Of a stretch of DNA of 64,000 bases, positions 46,937 through 60,137 are shown in pieces. The stretch comes from Ophioderma brevispina (lineage: Eukaryota; Echinodermata; Ophiuroidea; Amphilepidida; Ophiodermatidae). The DNA lies in NCBI GenBank assembly GCA_023653785.1, contig JAMKCH010056747.1, forward strand, positions 1 to 64,000, given 5' to 3'. Made by a program: the position numbers and the translations under genes. The number at the start of each line of letters is the position of its first letter. Position 1 is the first letter of the stretch. The notes beneath the pieces were generated by a model, which saw nothing but the letters and a program-made list of their open reading frames with translations, was not told where the DNA came from and ran no database searches.

Positions 46937-47894
46937 ATCTCGTTGGTGCATTATGTCTCTGCACACCCGTTGGTGATAATTAAAACAACTCGCCGTGGGG
47001 AATTTTACCAAAACTCTGGTCATTGACGAAGGTTATCAACCTGAACCACATAAACAGGAATATAAATTAAAACGTTGACAGATTCAAAATAGCGGTCCAA
47101 AAACTGATATTTTAAAAGACGCGTAGCAAAAAATTGAGCAATCACACTCTCATGCAACGGACTTTTTCTTTAAAATTTACTCATAATAGTAGGCATAAAT
47201 ACCAATTAAATTAATGAAATAAAAATTCACGGACGTTTTACGATTTTAAGGGCCAAAACACGAATTCTGAATAGTGCAACAAAATGCTTTTTATGCCAAT
47301 GGTATAAACGCTCTTGGCGATTTGAAATTCTTTCCAACCAAATATGCCGCAACAACATATGGTTTTAAAGCAAATTGTCCGAAATAGGTAGGCGAATGTT
47401 TAAATTAGGAAATTCAAAGTCAAATATGCCAGCCTAATCTTCCACAACACAATAGGATGGATACAAACCGAACAAATGTAAACCTGGCCACACCGATACC
47501 ACAAGAGATAATTCAAACGTCATAAAAAATGGAAGGGAAAACAAAAAAGCCACATTTAACACAAATTTAAACAATAGTAGCCGTAACAGAAGATTTCAGA
47601 AGCTGATAAGAAGTTAATTATATGATGCCTATTACCGCTTTTAGGACTATGTTTTTAAAGTTGCCAATTAGTTCTTGCATCAGTAAGAACACCTGGGCCT
47701 TTTATAAAATCATCCGTAAAACATGAAGCAGAATGATTTCATGTTTTGTGACTGGCGAGGCGATAAGGAACATATGGCAGTTGGAAGATCTGAAGAACAT
47801 CTTGAGTTCATGCTTCGCAAATCAATACACGATGAACTCCGAGTACGTCTGCAGTATTACATTGAATCCGTATAATTATAATCATAAATCAATT

Positions 47895-47962
47895 AGAGTT
47901 ATAGAGCGCCTTAACCAATGCAGGCAAAGCGCTTATATAGAAGAAAAAGAAAGAAAAAACTA
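47895..47962 (+). repeat. SINE/LINE tail fragment
   Basis: GAGCGCCTTAACC...GCAAAGCGCTTATATAG resembles the 3' tail of L2-dependent SINEs, followed by an A-rich stretch. Sequence to about 48.4 kb (CAACCAATGAAGAGAAGG, CGATCATGAGTGAGATGGG) resembles LINE 3' UTR sequence, a weaker impression. Confidence 0.4.
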
Positions 47963-48989
47963 TTAAATTAGGGAAGAGGTGGGATTTCATGTTGGCGTCT
48001 GAACATGATGAAAGATGGTTATGTGTCTTGGTTACGGAGCTCAAAGAGGAAGGATCCCAAAGGCGGGGGGCAGCGATGGGGAAAATGCCCGATCGCCTGC
48101 CTTCTTTCTGGAAAACTAGGAAAATCAAAACTGACAGCAGTGATGAACGAAGAAATAAGGAGGTCTGTGCGAACATGAAATAAAAGATATATAGGCGGGG
48201 GGATTGCTGAATGAAAAAGCTTATGGGTTAAAGACGAGATTTAAAAGGGATGATTTGGGCAATGGGCAACCAATGAAGAGAAGGTAGGAGAAGAGGCGAT
48301 CATGAGTGAGATGGGCTGTCTAATTATAAGCCGAACAGATTTGAGGCAGAGCGAAAAATTCCGTACGAAAGCAACTCGGCTCCAGATGCAACATGGTTTG
48401 TGAGGAGGAAAGAGTAAAGTAAACAGTAACTAATTCTCATAGATTCAAGCAAGACAATTGCAGTTAGCGGGTTGATATGTGAACTTCCTAAGTATTCCCG
48501 ATTGTCACTGGACAGGACATCACGTCCTTGATAGTCGGGGACCACGCACGGGAGTGGCCCAGCAGAGCGGAGGCAGGCCAAACCTTCCAGATAATGTGTA
48601 GACAGATGTGAGACACCTTACCCCGAACTCACCGTTCTTGAAAACATTGTTCAGAACCGTGTCTCTCTTTCGAAACCTTCACGGAAGGGAGGTGACAAAT
48701 GTTCGAGGGAATTTCAGCTACAGCACATGACCAGCGCATGGCAACGTTTGGCGCGGATTGCAGAGCATAGTGTCATCGTGATTCACTCGCTAAATGAGTC
48801 GTCACTGCTTCGGGAGGATTGCCTCACAATTGTTTGCCCATAAAAACTTTGAACGCACATGCTTCAATGTAAAATTCATATGAAAAATATTTTATTTTTT
48901 TCTTATTTGAAAATTGTATTATAATGACTTTAATTTAGTTACATTACATGACATATTGAGGGGGGAATGGAATTGTTGCCGGTACCAGG

Positions 48990-49720
48990 TGATGAAGATC
49001 ACCAACCTTCGATATGCTGCTGACATTACGCTGGTGTATGCAAGCAAGGAGGAGCTGATGGGATCTATTGCAGCGTGTCAAACATACAAGTGAAAAGAAA
49101 GGTCTGATGTCGTTTTGAACACCAAGGAGACAAAAAATAAGGTTCTTGATTCACCACGAACCTGACGATGCCTTTGTCTTAGATGATCAGCTGATTGAAG
49201 AATTTGTGTAACCTTGGTTCGTCATTAACAACAAGGGCGACATTACCACAAAAATCAAGAGAAGATTAGCTATTGCAAGGAACACCACCCAAAACATGAT
49301 AAACATCTGAAAGGGTAGAAGAGTTTCTCATCAATGCGGCCTGCGAAGGGCAACTGTCTTCAGTGTTGCCATATGGAATGATCTAAATACAAGTGATAAC
49401 ATTCGTTGTGAAACGCATCGATTCGTTTGAAATGTGGTGTATAGGAGGCTTCTGAGGATAATCTTGGCAGGACAAAAGAACAAATGATGGGTGTTGGACG
49501 GAAGATTAGTTCATGCATGATATTAAGGAAAAACCTATAGAGAGAGGAAGTCAGAAATATTGTGGTTAACATATCATGCTATGAGAAGAGAGAACAGCAT
49601 TGAGAAGCAAATAATTCAGGGTGCCGTGCAAGGTCGCGGTGGTGAAGAGGTCGCCCGGCAACAGCTTTGACAGAGGAATAAAGGAGTGAACTGAAAGGAG
49701 TATGGCAAAAGATGACAATA
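48990..49720 (+). pseudogene. Non-LTR retrotransposon reverse transcriptase C-terminal remnant
   Basis: Plus-strand frames read KITNLRYAADITLVYASKEE, corresponding to the YADD box with the motif decayed to YAAD. LAIARNTTQNMIN, RATVFSVAIWND, CYRRLLRI-like, YEKREQH and GRARSR.RGRPATALTEE follow, the usual order of the C-terminal RT and thumb region of endonuclease/RT LINEs. Stops and frameshifts throughout. A purine-rich GA tract follows at 49746-49782. Confidence 0.8.
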
Positions 49721-49869
49721 TTTATTCTAGGGACCGAGGAAATGGCGAGAGAGAGGAGAGAGCGTAGGAGAGAGAGAGAGATTAATCATTGCATTATACT
49801 ATTGATGTAATGAAGATAAAGGGCGATTTCCTGGTAATAATTGATTTAAGAATATGACGTGAAAGTTTT

Positions 49870-50110
49870 TATATTTGTGGTGGAAGTCGCACCTCAGTCG
49901 TTGCCATTTTGAACATCCACCATTTGAAATCCACGAATAACATTTGATTTCCCTAGTGGGACTCTGTATGTGGATATTTGACCTTGCCAGTGGACATTCG
50001 ATTCCCTATTTTGATATTTGATAAATAGTGGATATTTCGACAGTAATATTATTTTGTGACCCTACTTTTGACATTTGATTTCGCTATGTTGATAATTACT
50101 GTACAAGTGG
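49870..50110 (+). repeat. Degenerate short repeats (GTGGATATTTGA / CATTTGATTTC)
   Basis: The words GTGGATATTTG, GTGGACATTCGATTCCCTA, TGATATTTGATAAATAGTGG and GACATTTGATTTCGCTA recur every 25-45 bases. Confidence 0.5.
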
Positions 50111-52065
50111 GTATTAGAATATATTCCAGGAGGGCAGACAAGATCGAAAAAATCTTTAATTGATGGATGTGGTCCCTTTGGATACTTTACCATCCAAAAT
50201 ATGACAACACGCCGTGAAGCAATGGAGTATATCAGAAGAAACAAAAAATCAGCAGAAAAGACAATTCTCTTTACTCTATATGGGTGTTAGGGTTCCTGGC
50301 ATCTTGATGATCGAGAGCTCAATTGGCAACGGAAGAGGATTTGCATTCATCAGCATTGTCTGCGTAGTGCTACTAATATTGCCCATTTTTAAGCAACCCC
50401 ATATCTGTCTGAAATGGTGGATGACAAAATGATTGTTTGGGGAAAACTTTATTCATATAATGATACTTATTGAACACAACCCGTGCAATGCCAAAGGAAA
50501 CGAGGGTTTCTTGTGGGTGAATTGAAAGCAAAACGTTCTAAATGCCTGAAAAATTGCAAATGTGCAAAGAACAGTGTCACGTGTACCTTGGCGCGCTTGT
50601 GGACGTACCGCACAGCAAGACACAGATGACGATGAAAAGTATCGTAGTGAAGTCAGGCATGTCACCTTCATTAGCAGCACAGTGAAGGGGAAGACAGAGG
50701 AAAGTTGTGACATTGTGAACACACACTGTGATGGGTTATACTAAAGTAATCAAACCAGTAGGTCTGAGACCTGAGATTACACAATGGAAAGCAAAAAAAC
50801 TCGTTCCCTTATGCCAATGATGGTGATTGAAGATTCTTGTTCTTCTTTCCATAACATGGGTTCAAATTATACCAACACTCTAAGGAAACATTCTAAAGTT
50901 GCTAGTAAATATCCAAAATAATAAGAAAAAAGATATATTTTTTTCTTTATATTTATTGAATGATAACAAAATGAGACCATACTATAACATCAGTATTTAG
51001 AGTAATGTTTACACTTTAATTTTGCCTTTAATAAACGAAGAGGGCTTTTCTAATGTGAATTTGTGACAGTTCTTCACTTTTCCCTTGCAGTATGCATCAA
51101 TGTTTCAAATGTATGTATACAAATAATTGTTGTAAAGCATTCCAGAAAATGTAGTGACTTATTCACGTTCTGAGACATTCATGTTCGAATGCATTAAAAT
51201 TGGGATTTAGCCTTTTTTTTTATGGAGATGATGAGCGGGCATTTTATAACTTTGTCAAAGGAAATTTGATTCATACGTATACTTCATCGAAGCAGCTCAT
51301 GCCCACAACATCCCCAATTTCTATATGAAAAATAGTTAGGAAAAAAAAATAATGCTCCACCTTTCCATTCAGATCAGAGCTTCATTTTCAACCGTCAAAA
51401 CAAACAAAAAAACATACTCAAAAAAATGAGAAACAGGAAACACTAGGCCTATGTTGAATGTTCAACTTGAAGAGAAATAATGTAGATTTTATTCACACGG
51501 TCAACATCGCTAAAAAAAAACATTTGCATTGAGGTTGATCTCCTTACTGTCATGTTGGTTTTCTCAAATTCTTTTAATTTTGTTTTTTTGTTTTGGTAAA
51601 TACCAACGCAATTTACAAGCCAAAACAAATATCTCTCTCATATCTCAGATCCTGCTTTGGTTGTACAGCTATACTTTCTAGTCATGGGTTGAGCATGGAG
51701 CTCCATGGGTTGAGCCTAGGATTTCCTTCATCAACACGGAAAAACATGGATGACTGGAATGCATGGGCCTACATCTGTCCTGCTACGTACATACGCAAAC
51801 AATTTAGGCCTACGCTGATGCATGTACCACAAAAGGGGAAACTGGGAAGGTTTCCTGGCGCGTGGTCCGGATTGTCATAATCGGCATGATTTCATATTGT
51901 AACAAACTGATTGTACAATCATGTTGCCAACATTTACAACATTGATGAGTGTTGACCAATTGAATCATAAGTTCCATAACCGAGACGTTCTCCCCAAGCG
52001 ACACCCGAACCCCACCATGAACTGCATTTCACATTCATACTGACACATATTCTAATCAATGAAAA
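50111..52065. other. No gene seen
   Basis: Several frames of 60-95 codons, none recognised. A small direct duplication CATGGGTTGAGC at 51683 and 51704. Confidence 0.5.
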
Positions 52066-52068
52066 AAG

Positions 52069-52099
<31 letters not shown>
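52066..52099 (+). repeat. Poly-A tract
   Basis: A run of about 33 A after a GAAAAAAG lead-in. No LINE or SINE body is recognised before it. Confidence 0.85.
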
Positions 52100-52100
<1 letters not shown>

Positions 52101-53355
52101 AAATAGGTCATATCATAGCTTCGGGAATAAATGGGGTTCACCTTTTTACCTTACCCCCATAATTCAACAGGTAATGAATGCATTCAACAAGTTATTGCGC
52201 ATGTTGCAAGGTTGCCAAATTCATGCAGTCCTTGTGTACAACAACAACGAGCGTCCTGGAAATACTCTTTTATTTTTTTTTCCTTTTTAAGCTGCTTTCC
52301 CTTCCTCCGTCGCAAAAATGTTTAAATTTGTTGCCTGCATTTCCAAGAATATACAAAATTATAATATTACCAATGAATTGACACTGCTCATTTGCGCTCC
52401 TCACTCACTCATGTCGCCAGCCTTTCCATGGAAATCACAAAAACAAACTCACCATGTATGTTACAAACATCAGCATCGTCACAGAGTAGCTTACACATTA
52501 GCAACTACGCTATGCCTATATAGTGCATCGAAAGAGGACCATGGTTTCGCTCAGGCCTATTTTTGTAACTTTTGCAGTAGCGGCAGTCCATTAACATGAT
52601 GAATACATTTGTATCCCGAACATTCTTCCTTTTCTTTCACTGTAGATTTTGTAAGAGACCAAAAGTACAGAAATCTCTTCGAACTTGCAATTTGGTGCTG
52701 ATTTTCCCTATTTTTCTGCTGAATTCGACTTTAATATGGCGTTTCAGCAGGTAAATTTGCCAAAATGAAATCTTTGAAATAACGAATTGCCGCAGAGCCC
52801 GTTTTTTTAGACGTGGGCGGTCAACTGCCAACGGGAAACTAACATCCAATTCCATTGGCCTTATACAAGATTATTAATGGTATTGTTCTACATACAACCT
52901 GAAACCTTGCAACTATAAAGGAGATAGACCAAGAAGGGGAAAATAATCATCAATTCAATGAATCCTGCTAAAACTAATGTTACATCAAATCCTTCATTCC
53001 AAGAACTGTGGAAATGGAATAAACTAACCCCCAAGATGTCCATAAATGGCCGTTCCACTGCCGACCCATACTCATTTAGAAGCATGATTTAATTTAGCCA
53101 CTCTCCTCCAAACCTCTTTGTTAGACTCTATTCTAATTGAGTAATTCAAGAGGAAGAACCACCAAGTACCAAATACCATAAAGGTCGGTCTCAATCAACC
53201 ATGTCACGAAGACAATTTTTTCGATGCGGCATACGTCTGCTCGGTGAGTATTATTCGCATGTTTGTTCACAAAGCATGTTTTACCACTGATCTATACAGC
53301 TTGACCCCTGAACCCATGCAATACCAGATTTCGGACTTAGACGGAAAACAGAAAG

Positions 53356-53480
53356 AATTTAGTATTCTGCCACCACCTTGTGAATTCGGCAGCTTCAACG
53401 GAATAAACGGGCATGTACAAAACCTGGCCCATGAAAACATGGCCTTTGGCCCATTTGGCCTGAAATCAAAACATACTGCT
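53356..53480 (+). mobile_element. Miniature element family G, left part
   Basis: GAATTTAGTATTCTGCCACC, then ATTCGGCAGCTTCAACGGAA and a GGCC-rich palindromic segment (ACATGGCCTTTGGCCCAT). The right end is not found nearby. Confidence 0.6.
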
Positions 53481-54175
53481 TGCCATATTTGTACACCATT
53501 TTTCAATTTGTTTGCGTTTTTTTCAATATCTTTATCCTCTTTACAAAATGACAGCCTGCTGTGACAGATGTACCATTTCAAACATACTCAAGCTAAATTA
53601 CTTGACAATATCAATTAAACCTGAATTCAACTATGCCTGGCAGACTGAAATTTTGGGGCTTGCTCACAAATAGAAACTATATGTTTTCTAGAGTATATTT
53701 GTGAGTTATCCACCTAAATTTTGTCACAGCTATGGATCATTAAGTGAATCAGTTTAAATGTGTTTCATTGGGAAAAAATACATCCATCTCTGATTATGTT
53801 AGCTGATAGGGTGGCTAACACATTGTGGTTTCTTTATGGGAATGCTACTATACTAAATGCTTGGGCTGATGTAAAGCAAACTTGGTTAGAAGAACCACTG
53901 ACCTAAGTCTCATGGTCCATAGGGACGTTCAGAAAAATTTTGAAATTTGACAAAATAATTACAAAATTATGTTCCTAGGCATGAAAACATAATTTGCAAT
54001 TCATATGAAGGGGTGATAATTGTTCTAGAATAAAAATAGCGATGTTATGCCAAAAGATTATTTCATCAAACTACATAGAAACCTATGTGAATCATGATGA
54101 AGTGAGCCCTCTTTTGAGGAAATCTGAACGTGTCTAGAGTGTTCACGGTTTCTGGTCTGCGATCATCTAGGCTGA

Positions 54176-54250
54176 TTAAAGGGGCATTCTATGAAACAGA
54201 TTGGGTCCAAATGTCACAAATACTGTTACTCTTAAAGGGGCATTCTCTGA
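54176..54250 (+). repeat. Duplicated TTAAAGGGGCATTCT motif
   Basis: TTAAAGGGGCATTCT occurs at about 54177 and 54235, each followed by CTATGAAA/CTCTGAAA. It looks like the terminus of a TTAA-type element, but no inverted partner end is found nearby. Confidence 0.45.
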
Positions 54251-54680
54251 AAATGTAATAAATGCCTTTTGGCCTTTATACTATAACTCGCTACAAATCC
54301 TTTACGTAACTCGCCTGAAGTTATTGCCAGAAGTTGTTGTAAATACTTGCCTCCCAGCTCCAGTCATAATTGTTACTAGTCTCTCGGCCTTTTAACCCTC
54401 TCAGTCTTAATGGCATCTATTCATCTTCTGAAACCATGGCTCCTACCATACACCACCATGTACCTTTGGGAATGGGTATACATGTTGCCTCATTGCTTAG
54501 TCAAGAATCCACAGTGGGTTAAGAGACAAGATAGAAGTGTATGTTGATTAGATTCCCTTGAGCTATTCTGCCACATACTTGAAGTCCCACCGGCAATTTG
54601 GCTGCACAAACAACTTTGGCCCATTCCATGTCACATTCGAGATTGCACCCGCAGCAACGATCATGGATTTTTTTGTTTAA

Positions 54681-56086
54681 AGCGATTTATTGTATAAATT
54701 TCTATTAGCACATATTATAATGAAAATATCCCGAAATAAAACGTACCAGATGGGTTTCATGGCCATTGGCTATTCCTTGCAAGAAATTCCAGAGGTTTTT
54801 GATTCCGACCATATCACACTGACAACGATCCGGAAGCGACCATGTTATTCCCTGTGGTATATTTACACTGCCGCAGGCAATACCGAAACAGAAGCCAGTT
54901 GAAAATTATCCCATACGCGCATATATCACGTGCAAGTTTGCCACACGCCTCTCCTTTTGAACTTCGTTGACACACAAAGGAAATAGAGCGAAGTTCGTTT
55001 AGCAGTTTTTTATTGCAAAAAAAACTACCTTTTTAAAACCTCAGTGATATGAGAGAAAATGTAAATGGGTGTTTTTAGATATCCTTTTGTGATTAAAAGG
55101 TTAGTTGGCCTAAACACGAACAATCCATGAAAACGTGGACATTTGAGAAATGGGTCGCGATATTTTTGGTTTTCTATCCCGTCGTACTGTAACCACTGAT
55201 CCCTATACCATGATGCTAACAACAGGTAATTGTATATTAGATGAATGGAGCAACGTCTGGCATCTTGGTCACCGAACACAACTACCATTCCAAGACACCT
55301 GTTGAACGAAGTTTGTATCCCGGGTTTTGGGGGCACGTTTTAGAGACATGCGCTATCCCCATACGCGCAAATACAATGAGCTCCATGAATGGCTTGAAAT
55401 TCTGGTATGTCTTTTATGTCGCTTATCCACATTCAATGGAACATTTTGTATAAATGACCGCTCTTAACCACCTGCTTGGGCTCTATTTTGGATGACCCCA
55501 ATATGGATATCAGTGGCGTCAATACGAAGCCCAGGTTCCAATCATTGTATAGGAGATCAGTGTTCGAAACCCACTTAATGCGCGGTTAAGCATTTACTAC
55601 TTTTCAATGTACCGAGTAGTAGCGCTTTTGTATTGATGCAGAGTTTTCCTAATTTTATTTTACAAACTTATTTCTCAAGAATCCCACGGCTCATTTTATT
55701 AGAAATTAGGCATAAATGTATGCACACTTTTGATAAAGTTATAATTTTAAGGAAAATACTTTTAAATTAAAGCTGTGCTGTTGTTTTTAATTTCATGTCC
55801 AGTAAAACGCCGTGCGATAGTCTTTCATACAATTCCAGAACTTGACTAACCACGATCATCTTTCAACTTGGTGTGAAAGGACTAATAAACATGGCTCTGT
55901 GGCCAAAAACGAACGAAAAAATCAACGTGGCGGTCCTTAAAATCGTCCTACTGCTTAGAAAAGTTATGCCGAAAATGGTTGTTTCTTCAAAGGAATCTTC
56001 CAATGACCATGCAAACCATTGGTTACGTCATATTTAGGGATATTCAGATATATGATTCCCGATAGATTCTTTGCCAATAAATCCCT
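54681..56086. mobile_element. TTAA element family D, copy 2, inverted relative to copy 1
   Basis: Reads as the reverse complement of 20467-21838 end to end. Shared words include AATACCGAAACAGAAGCCA (in complement at 21.63 kb) and AGATCAGTGTT near the centre. Left TTAA 54677-54680; right site mutated to TTAG (56087-56090). Its left terminal stretch is TTAAAGCGATTTATTG. Confidence 0.82.
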
Positions 56087-56090
56087 TTAG

Positions 56091-57483
56091 TTGGTGGTAG
56101 ACAGTAATGAGATATGCAACTCCTGACAATTTTAAGAGCATCATCGTCCATTTCGTTTTCCCGGTAGAGTAATTGGAAGTTTAGGGGGGTCACATCAAAA
56201 TCCGCCTGTGTGAACAGACTTGTTGAGAGGGGTCACAGATTAGTAATGGAGCCCTCCACAATTTTGAAAATCACGATCTAAGAGTAATATTTGGTGTCTG
56301 GCATCATGAAAGTTCATAGGGTGTTTACTTTTTGAGTTATGAGGTCTAAATTTGTGCCTTTGTTCATTCTGGGCCCGGTGCTGGGGGGGGTGGTCATAAC
56401 TCCAAAAGTAATTGAACATGTTATTGTCCATCTTTGGTCAATCAGAGTTACATAGTAGAAATTTAAACTAATTATACAATTATGGAATCAATAGTAAAAT
56501 AATAAGTGAGGTACAGCATCTTGAAATGGTTAATTGTACTTTTGTTGACACATTTTGACCCCCCTGAAAACCATGTTGACATTCGTCCCACCCCTCTACT
56601 TCATGGATATGTTTACGATTTTTTTAAACACTTTCCTGAAAGAACTAGCTGGTGTCTTTATTTTTTCACAACAAAAGACACACTCAAAGTTACCACACAA
56701 AGGAACGTGACCCAGAAGTTCATTGTACATCACAGTGTTTTTATATCACCATATACATTACTATGGGGATATCAGCAAAGTGTCTTGTGCTGAAGACAGA
56801 AAGACATCAAAACACCAAGCTGTTCTTTCAAGAATAGTTTCTTTTGCTGATGTATCTTCAACATATCTGAATAAGAGGAGATTTTTGTATGTCAACATTG
56901 ATTTTCAGGGGGACCAATATATGCAAAATGGCAAATTTGGGATTTTTCGATAACTGTAACTCACTAATAATACCTAATGTGCTTACTATTGTAGCCTGAT
57001 TATAAAAGTCCTGGAGTGTGACTCAAGATTACAAGAAAATGGACATCAAAAATATTGTTACTGTATGGAGTTCTGACCCCCCAAACTTGGTCCTCGATGA
57101 AGATATTGCATTTTTATACCAAAATCAACTTAACGAGTAAAGGACCTATCAATTTTTATGCCAGATTGTGAATGTCCTACACAAAAACATTCTCCCAGAT
57201 TAGTAATTTTTTCAAAGTTTGGGAGGGGTTCAATACAAATTTAGGCCCTCGCAAAATTGTCTTTTGCAATCGGCACAGCATTTTTGATGGTGACCCCCGT
57301 AAATTTCTGATGCTCCTGCGGGAACCCGAACTGGTTGAAGCCAAAATTTCAGGATTTTCATTTCTCATCATATCTATCATCACACAAAAAAGAAAAAAAT
57401 CCATGACTGCTGCGTGCCCATCTCGAGTGTTGACATGGGGGAATAGCCCTTATCTTTTATTTCCGGCCAATTGGCCAATAGGC
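56091..57483. other. No gene seen
   Basis: The 126-codon plus frame at 57172-57552 runs into a family G miniature element, so it is unlikely to be a gene. Others are short. Confidence 0.5.
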
Positions 57484-57597
57484 CTTTATCTGTTATTCAG
57501 CCATTGGGCCATAGGCCATGGCCAGGCCCAAGTTTTGTACAGCCCGAAATAAATGCATGTTGAAGTATGTGTGGCAGAATACGGAATTCCTAACCCA
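57484..57597 (-). mobile_element. Miniature element family G, inverted partial copy
   Basis: In complement it matches the 53.36-kb copy from its GAATTC...TATTCTGCCACAC end through GTACAAAAC and the GGCC-rich block. It ends before a second terminus. Confidence 0.58.
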
Positions 57598-59211
57598 GAA
57601 GACGTAAGAACGCATACCTGCTAAAAATCACTACGTTTTTGGCTCATTTGAAATGGAGTTCGCGAAAAAATATCGGTCCAACAGTTATGGTGAGTATGTC
57701 AAGATAAAAAGTGAACGCCACGATCAGGTATTTCAGACCATTTTTTTGGAGTGATTTGGTTGAGTTTAATACATTGGAAACATAATGTTTAAAAATACAG
57801 ATCGTGTCTGACTGCGGGTTCATTAACCCTAGCACAGCTAAATCTCACCAAACTCACTGTGTTTAATTGAGAAAAATACACTAAGTCCAGAAAGTACGAT
57901 GACGTCATCACAACCAAGACTCATATGGCACGACATCGCTGCCGTGGCGGGGGATCGCGCTTTTCGCGTTTCTCTGCGTCCAGGGACGCCCGATTTTGGA
58001 AAATTAGCTAATTATGGACGCACTGAAATTTAACAATCGGAGGGGGTTTGGGGTCCAAAAAATTTAACTGGACGCAGGCAAACCTCACGTCAGTGTTACT
58101 ACTGTGTGAATTGAAAACCTCCCAACTTCTTCGTACTGGAGATAAAAAATGTGTACCGATTCACAAACCTTTAAATGTTTTTTAAGCGCAAGTTTGTCTC
58201 ATCTGATTTCTTTTGCCTCACCTGTCAGATATCCATCACAAGTTCTTCATTCATAAAACTGCCCTTTGAAGTTGCGAGAACTGGGTTAGCCAATCAAAAA
58301 ACTCATTACTGACCTTAAATTTTCCATAAAAATACAGCGTAAACCATCGGCAAACAGCAAACCATTTCTGAACCACATTATACATACTAAGGAGTTTGTC
58401 CAGTCTGGCATGCTAGGGAGTCTGGCCGACCGGACATATTAGTGATGTTGACGCAAAAATTTCCTCAAGAATTTCATCACCTTTTAACTTTCAAAAAATG
58501 CAAAACCCTTTAATTTGTTAGTACCGAATGTTGTTTCTGTTTTGATTATGGGCATTTCGAATAATTTCTCAAAGTAAAAAAACTATTTTTCTCGGTCGAT
58601 GTATTTCCTAGGCTAGGCTTACACTTTTTACAGATGAGATTGCATTACAGATATATCAAACCCCTTTTGTATGCGTGCCTCAAAAACTTTTGGAACTTTG
58701 GAAATGGCACAGGTGAAAGGGCAAACTTTGAAAATATCAATATTCAAAAATATTTAGTGAAACTTGTCTGGGCTAAAGTTAGTCATTCGGTTTGCCATTT
58801 CTTTCTTTTGCTTTAATTACCGTGTTTCCTGTTTGCATTGAGTTCGCTACTCATCGCTTGAGTTTGTTTTTTGTCAATATTTTGGAAGATTGAGTGACAA
58901 GTCCAGATAGGTCCTTTTTTGGATTGAAGGGAATTCAACCTTAAGAGAGCACCTCCTCAACTGGCCCCATTCCCATTCCAATTCATGGAGTGAATTAGTA
59001 CAACTTCCGATCATGACGTGGAGCTATATAGGAAGTTATGCCATGGTTCGATAATCCATTTTTGACCACTTAATTTAATCATATTTGACCACCCTGTTTT
59101 TTCCTGGTTGGACCCCTTGTTTTCAGACTAAACGTGGGGTTAAGGGGTCCAATTATCTCCCACTGGACCCCTTACTTTTACTGCAGCGCTACCCCCTGTG
59201 GCCGGCCAGCG
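57598..59211. other. No gene seen
   Basis: An isolated TGACGTCA (CRE-type octamer) at about 57901 followed by a GC-richer patch to about 58.1 kb is the only promoter-like hint; no adjacent exon is recognised. Confidence 0.45.
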
Positions 59212-59295
59212 ACCAGCGCCCGTTAGCATGGTATCCCGGATCATGGGGCTGTTGCGGCCCTGGGTTCGAATCCCACCCGAATTTGCGACTTTTTT
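59212..59295 (+). repeat. tRNA-like SINE head or tRNA pseudogene
   Basis: CGTTAGCATGGTATC (A-box-like, about 59221) and a perfect B box GGGTTCGAATCCC (59262-59274), followed by a TTTTTT terminator (about 59288). The cloverleaf arms do not pair convincingly, so a functional tRNA is unlikely. Confidence 0.58.
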
Positions 59296-59649
59296 CTTGT
59301 TCCCCTCTTCCTCACTCCTAGTTCCTCCCCCTCCCGGGAGATTAGGCGAGAAAACGATGGTCAGGGTTAGGGTTTATAGTTAACTCCAGAAGTGAATTTA
59401 CAAAGTCATGAAATACCCGAAGTCATGCTCAGCTGGACCAGTGATCTAAGATGATTGACATTCAAGAAAGTAAAGATTTTAGATAAGTTGTGGTGTGGCC
59501 AATTTAAAATTTTACCAGACTCAACAGTGACAATTCACTCCTCTGCTATAACATGGGACCAAAAACTGACCAAATTGGTATTGTCATCACCACGGTCCGG
59601 AACTCTTGACTATTCTAGTCTGAGAGTGATGAATTTACAACACCTTTGG

Positions 59650-59782
59650 GATGAATTTAGTATTCTGTCTCTGCCACCACTCAAAATTCGGCACCTTTGA
59701 CAGCGGTTTCATTAATTTCAGTTTACGTTGCCGAATGGGGCCTGTGGCCACTGTGGTAGAATACTAAATTCCTTGTCCCCCA
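59650..59782. mobile_element. Miniature element family G, complete copy
   Basis: Ends GAATTTAGTATTCTGTC and, in complement, GGAATTTAGTATTCTACCAC; interior ATTCGGCACCTT and, inverted, GCCGAATGGGGCC. About 133 bp. Confidence 0.65.
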
Positions 59783-60101
59783 CCCCGCTTTTGCCGCTAA
59801 TTTTATTAAACGGCAACTCTGAACAATAGCTGACATAATGCATTTACCTTTACCAGAATGATGTCCCTTTGCAATATTTTCATTTAAAACAATTTAAACG
59901 AAGAAATTACACTAGCATTGGCTAACATTTGCAAATACGAAAACGCCAAAAAAATGATTTTTCGGCAACTATGGACAGCCCGTGATCCAAACCAAGCAAA
60001 AGCGGATGATGGCGCTATATTAATTTGCTGGCGTTGCACCAAGGCGGTGGTGGCCAAGAAATCCCAAAATTAGACGTCGTCATTCCAAAGAGTATATGGT
60101 G

Positions 60102-60137
60102 CAGGGGGGGGGGGGGGGGGGGGGGGGGGCGGGGGGA
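60102..60137 (+). repeat. Poly-G tract
   Basis: About 35 bases of G with one C. It would be G-quadruplex forming, and the assembled length is doubtful. Confidence 0.9.

Noticed and set aside
57172..57552. 126-codon plus-strand frame
   Set aside because: Its end lies in a family G miniature element and no family resemblance was found.
57901..57908. Promoter defined by a TGACGTCA octamer
   Set aside because: A single octamer without a nearby exon or TATA element; the same octamer occurs by chance near 45.56 kb.
59212..59295. Functional tRNA gene
   Set aside because: The B box is perfect and a T-run follows, but acceptor and anticodon arms do not pair; a SINE head or pseudogene fits better.
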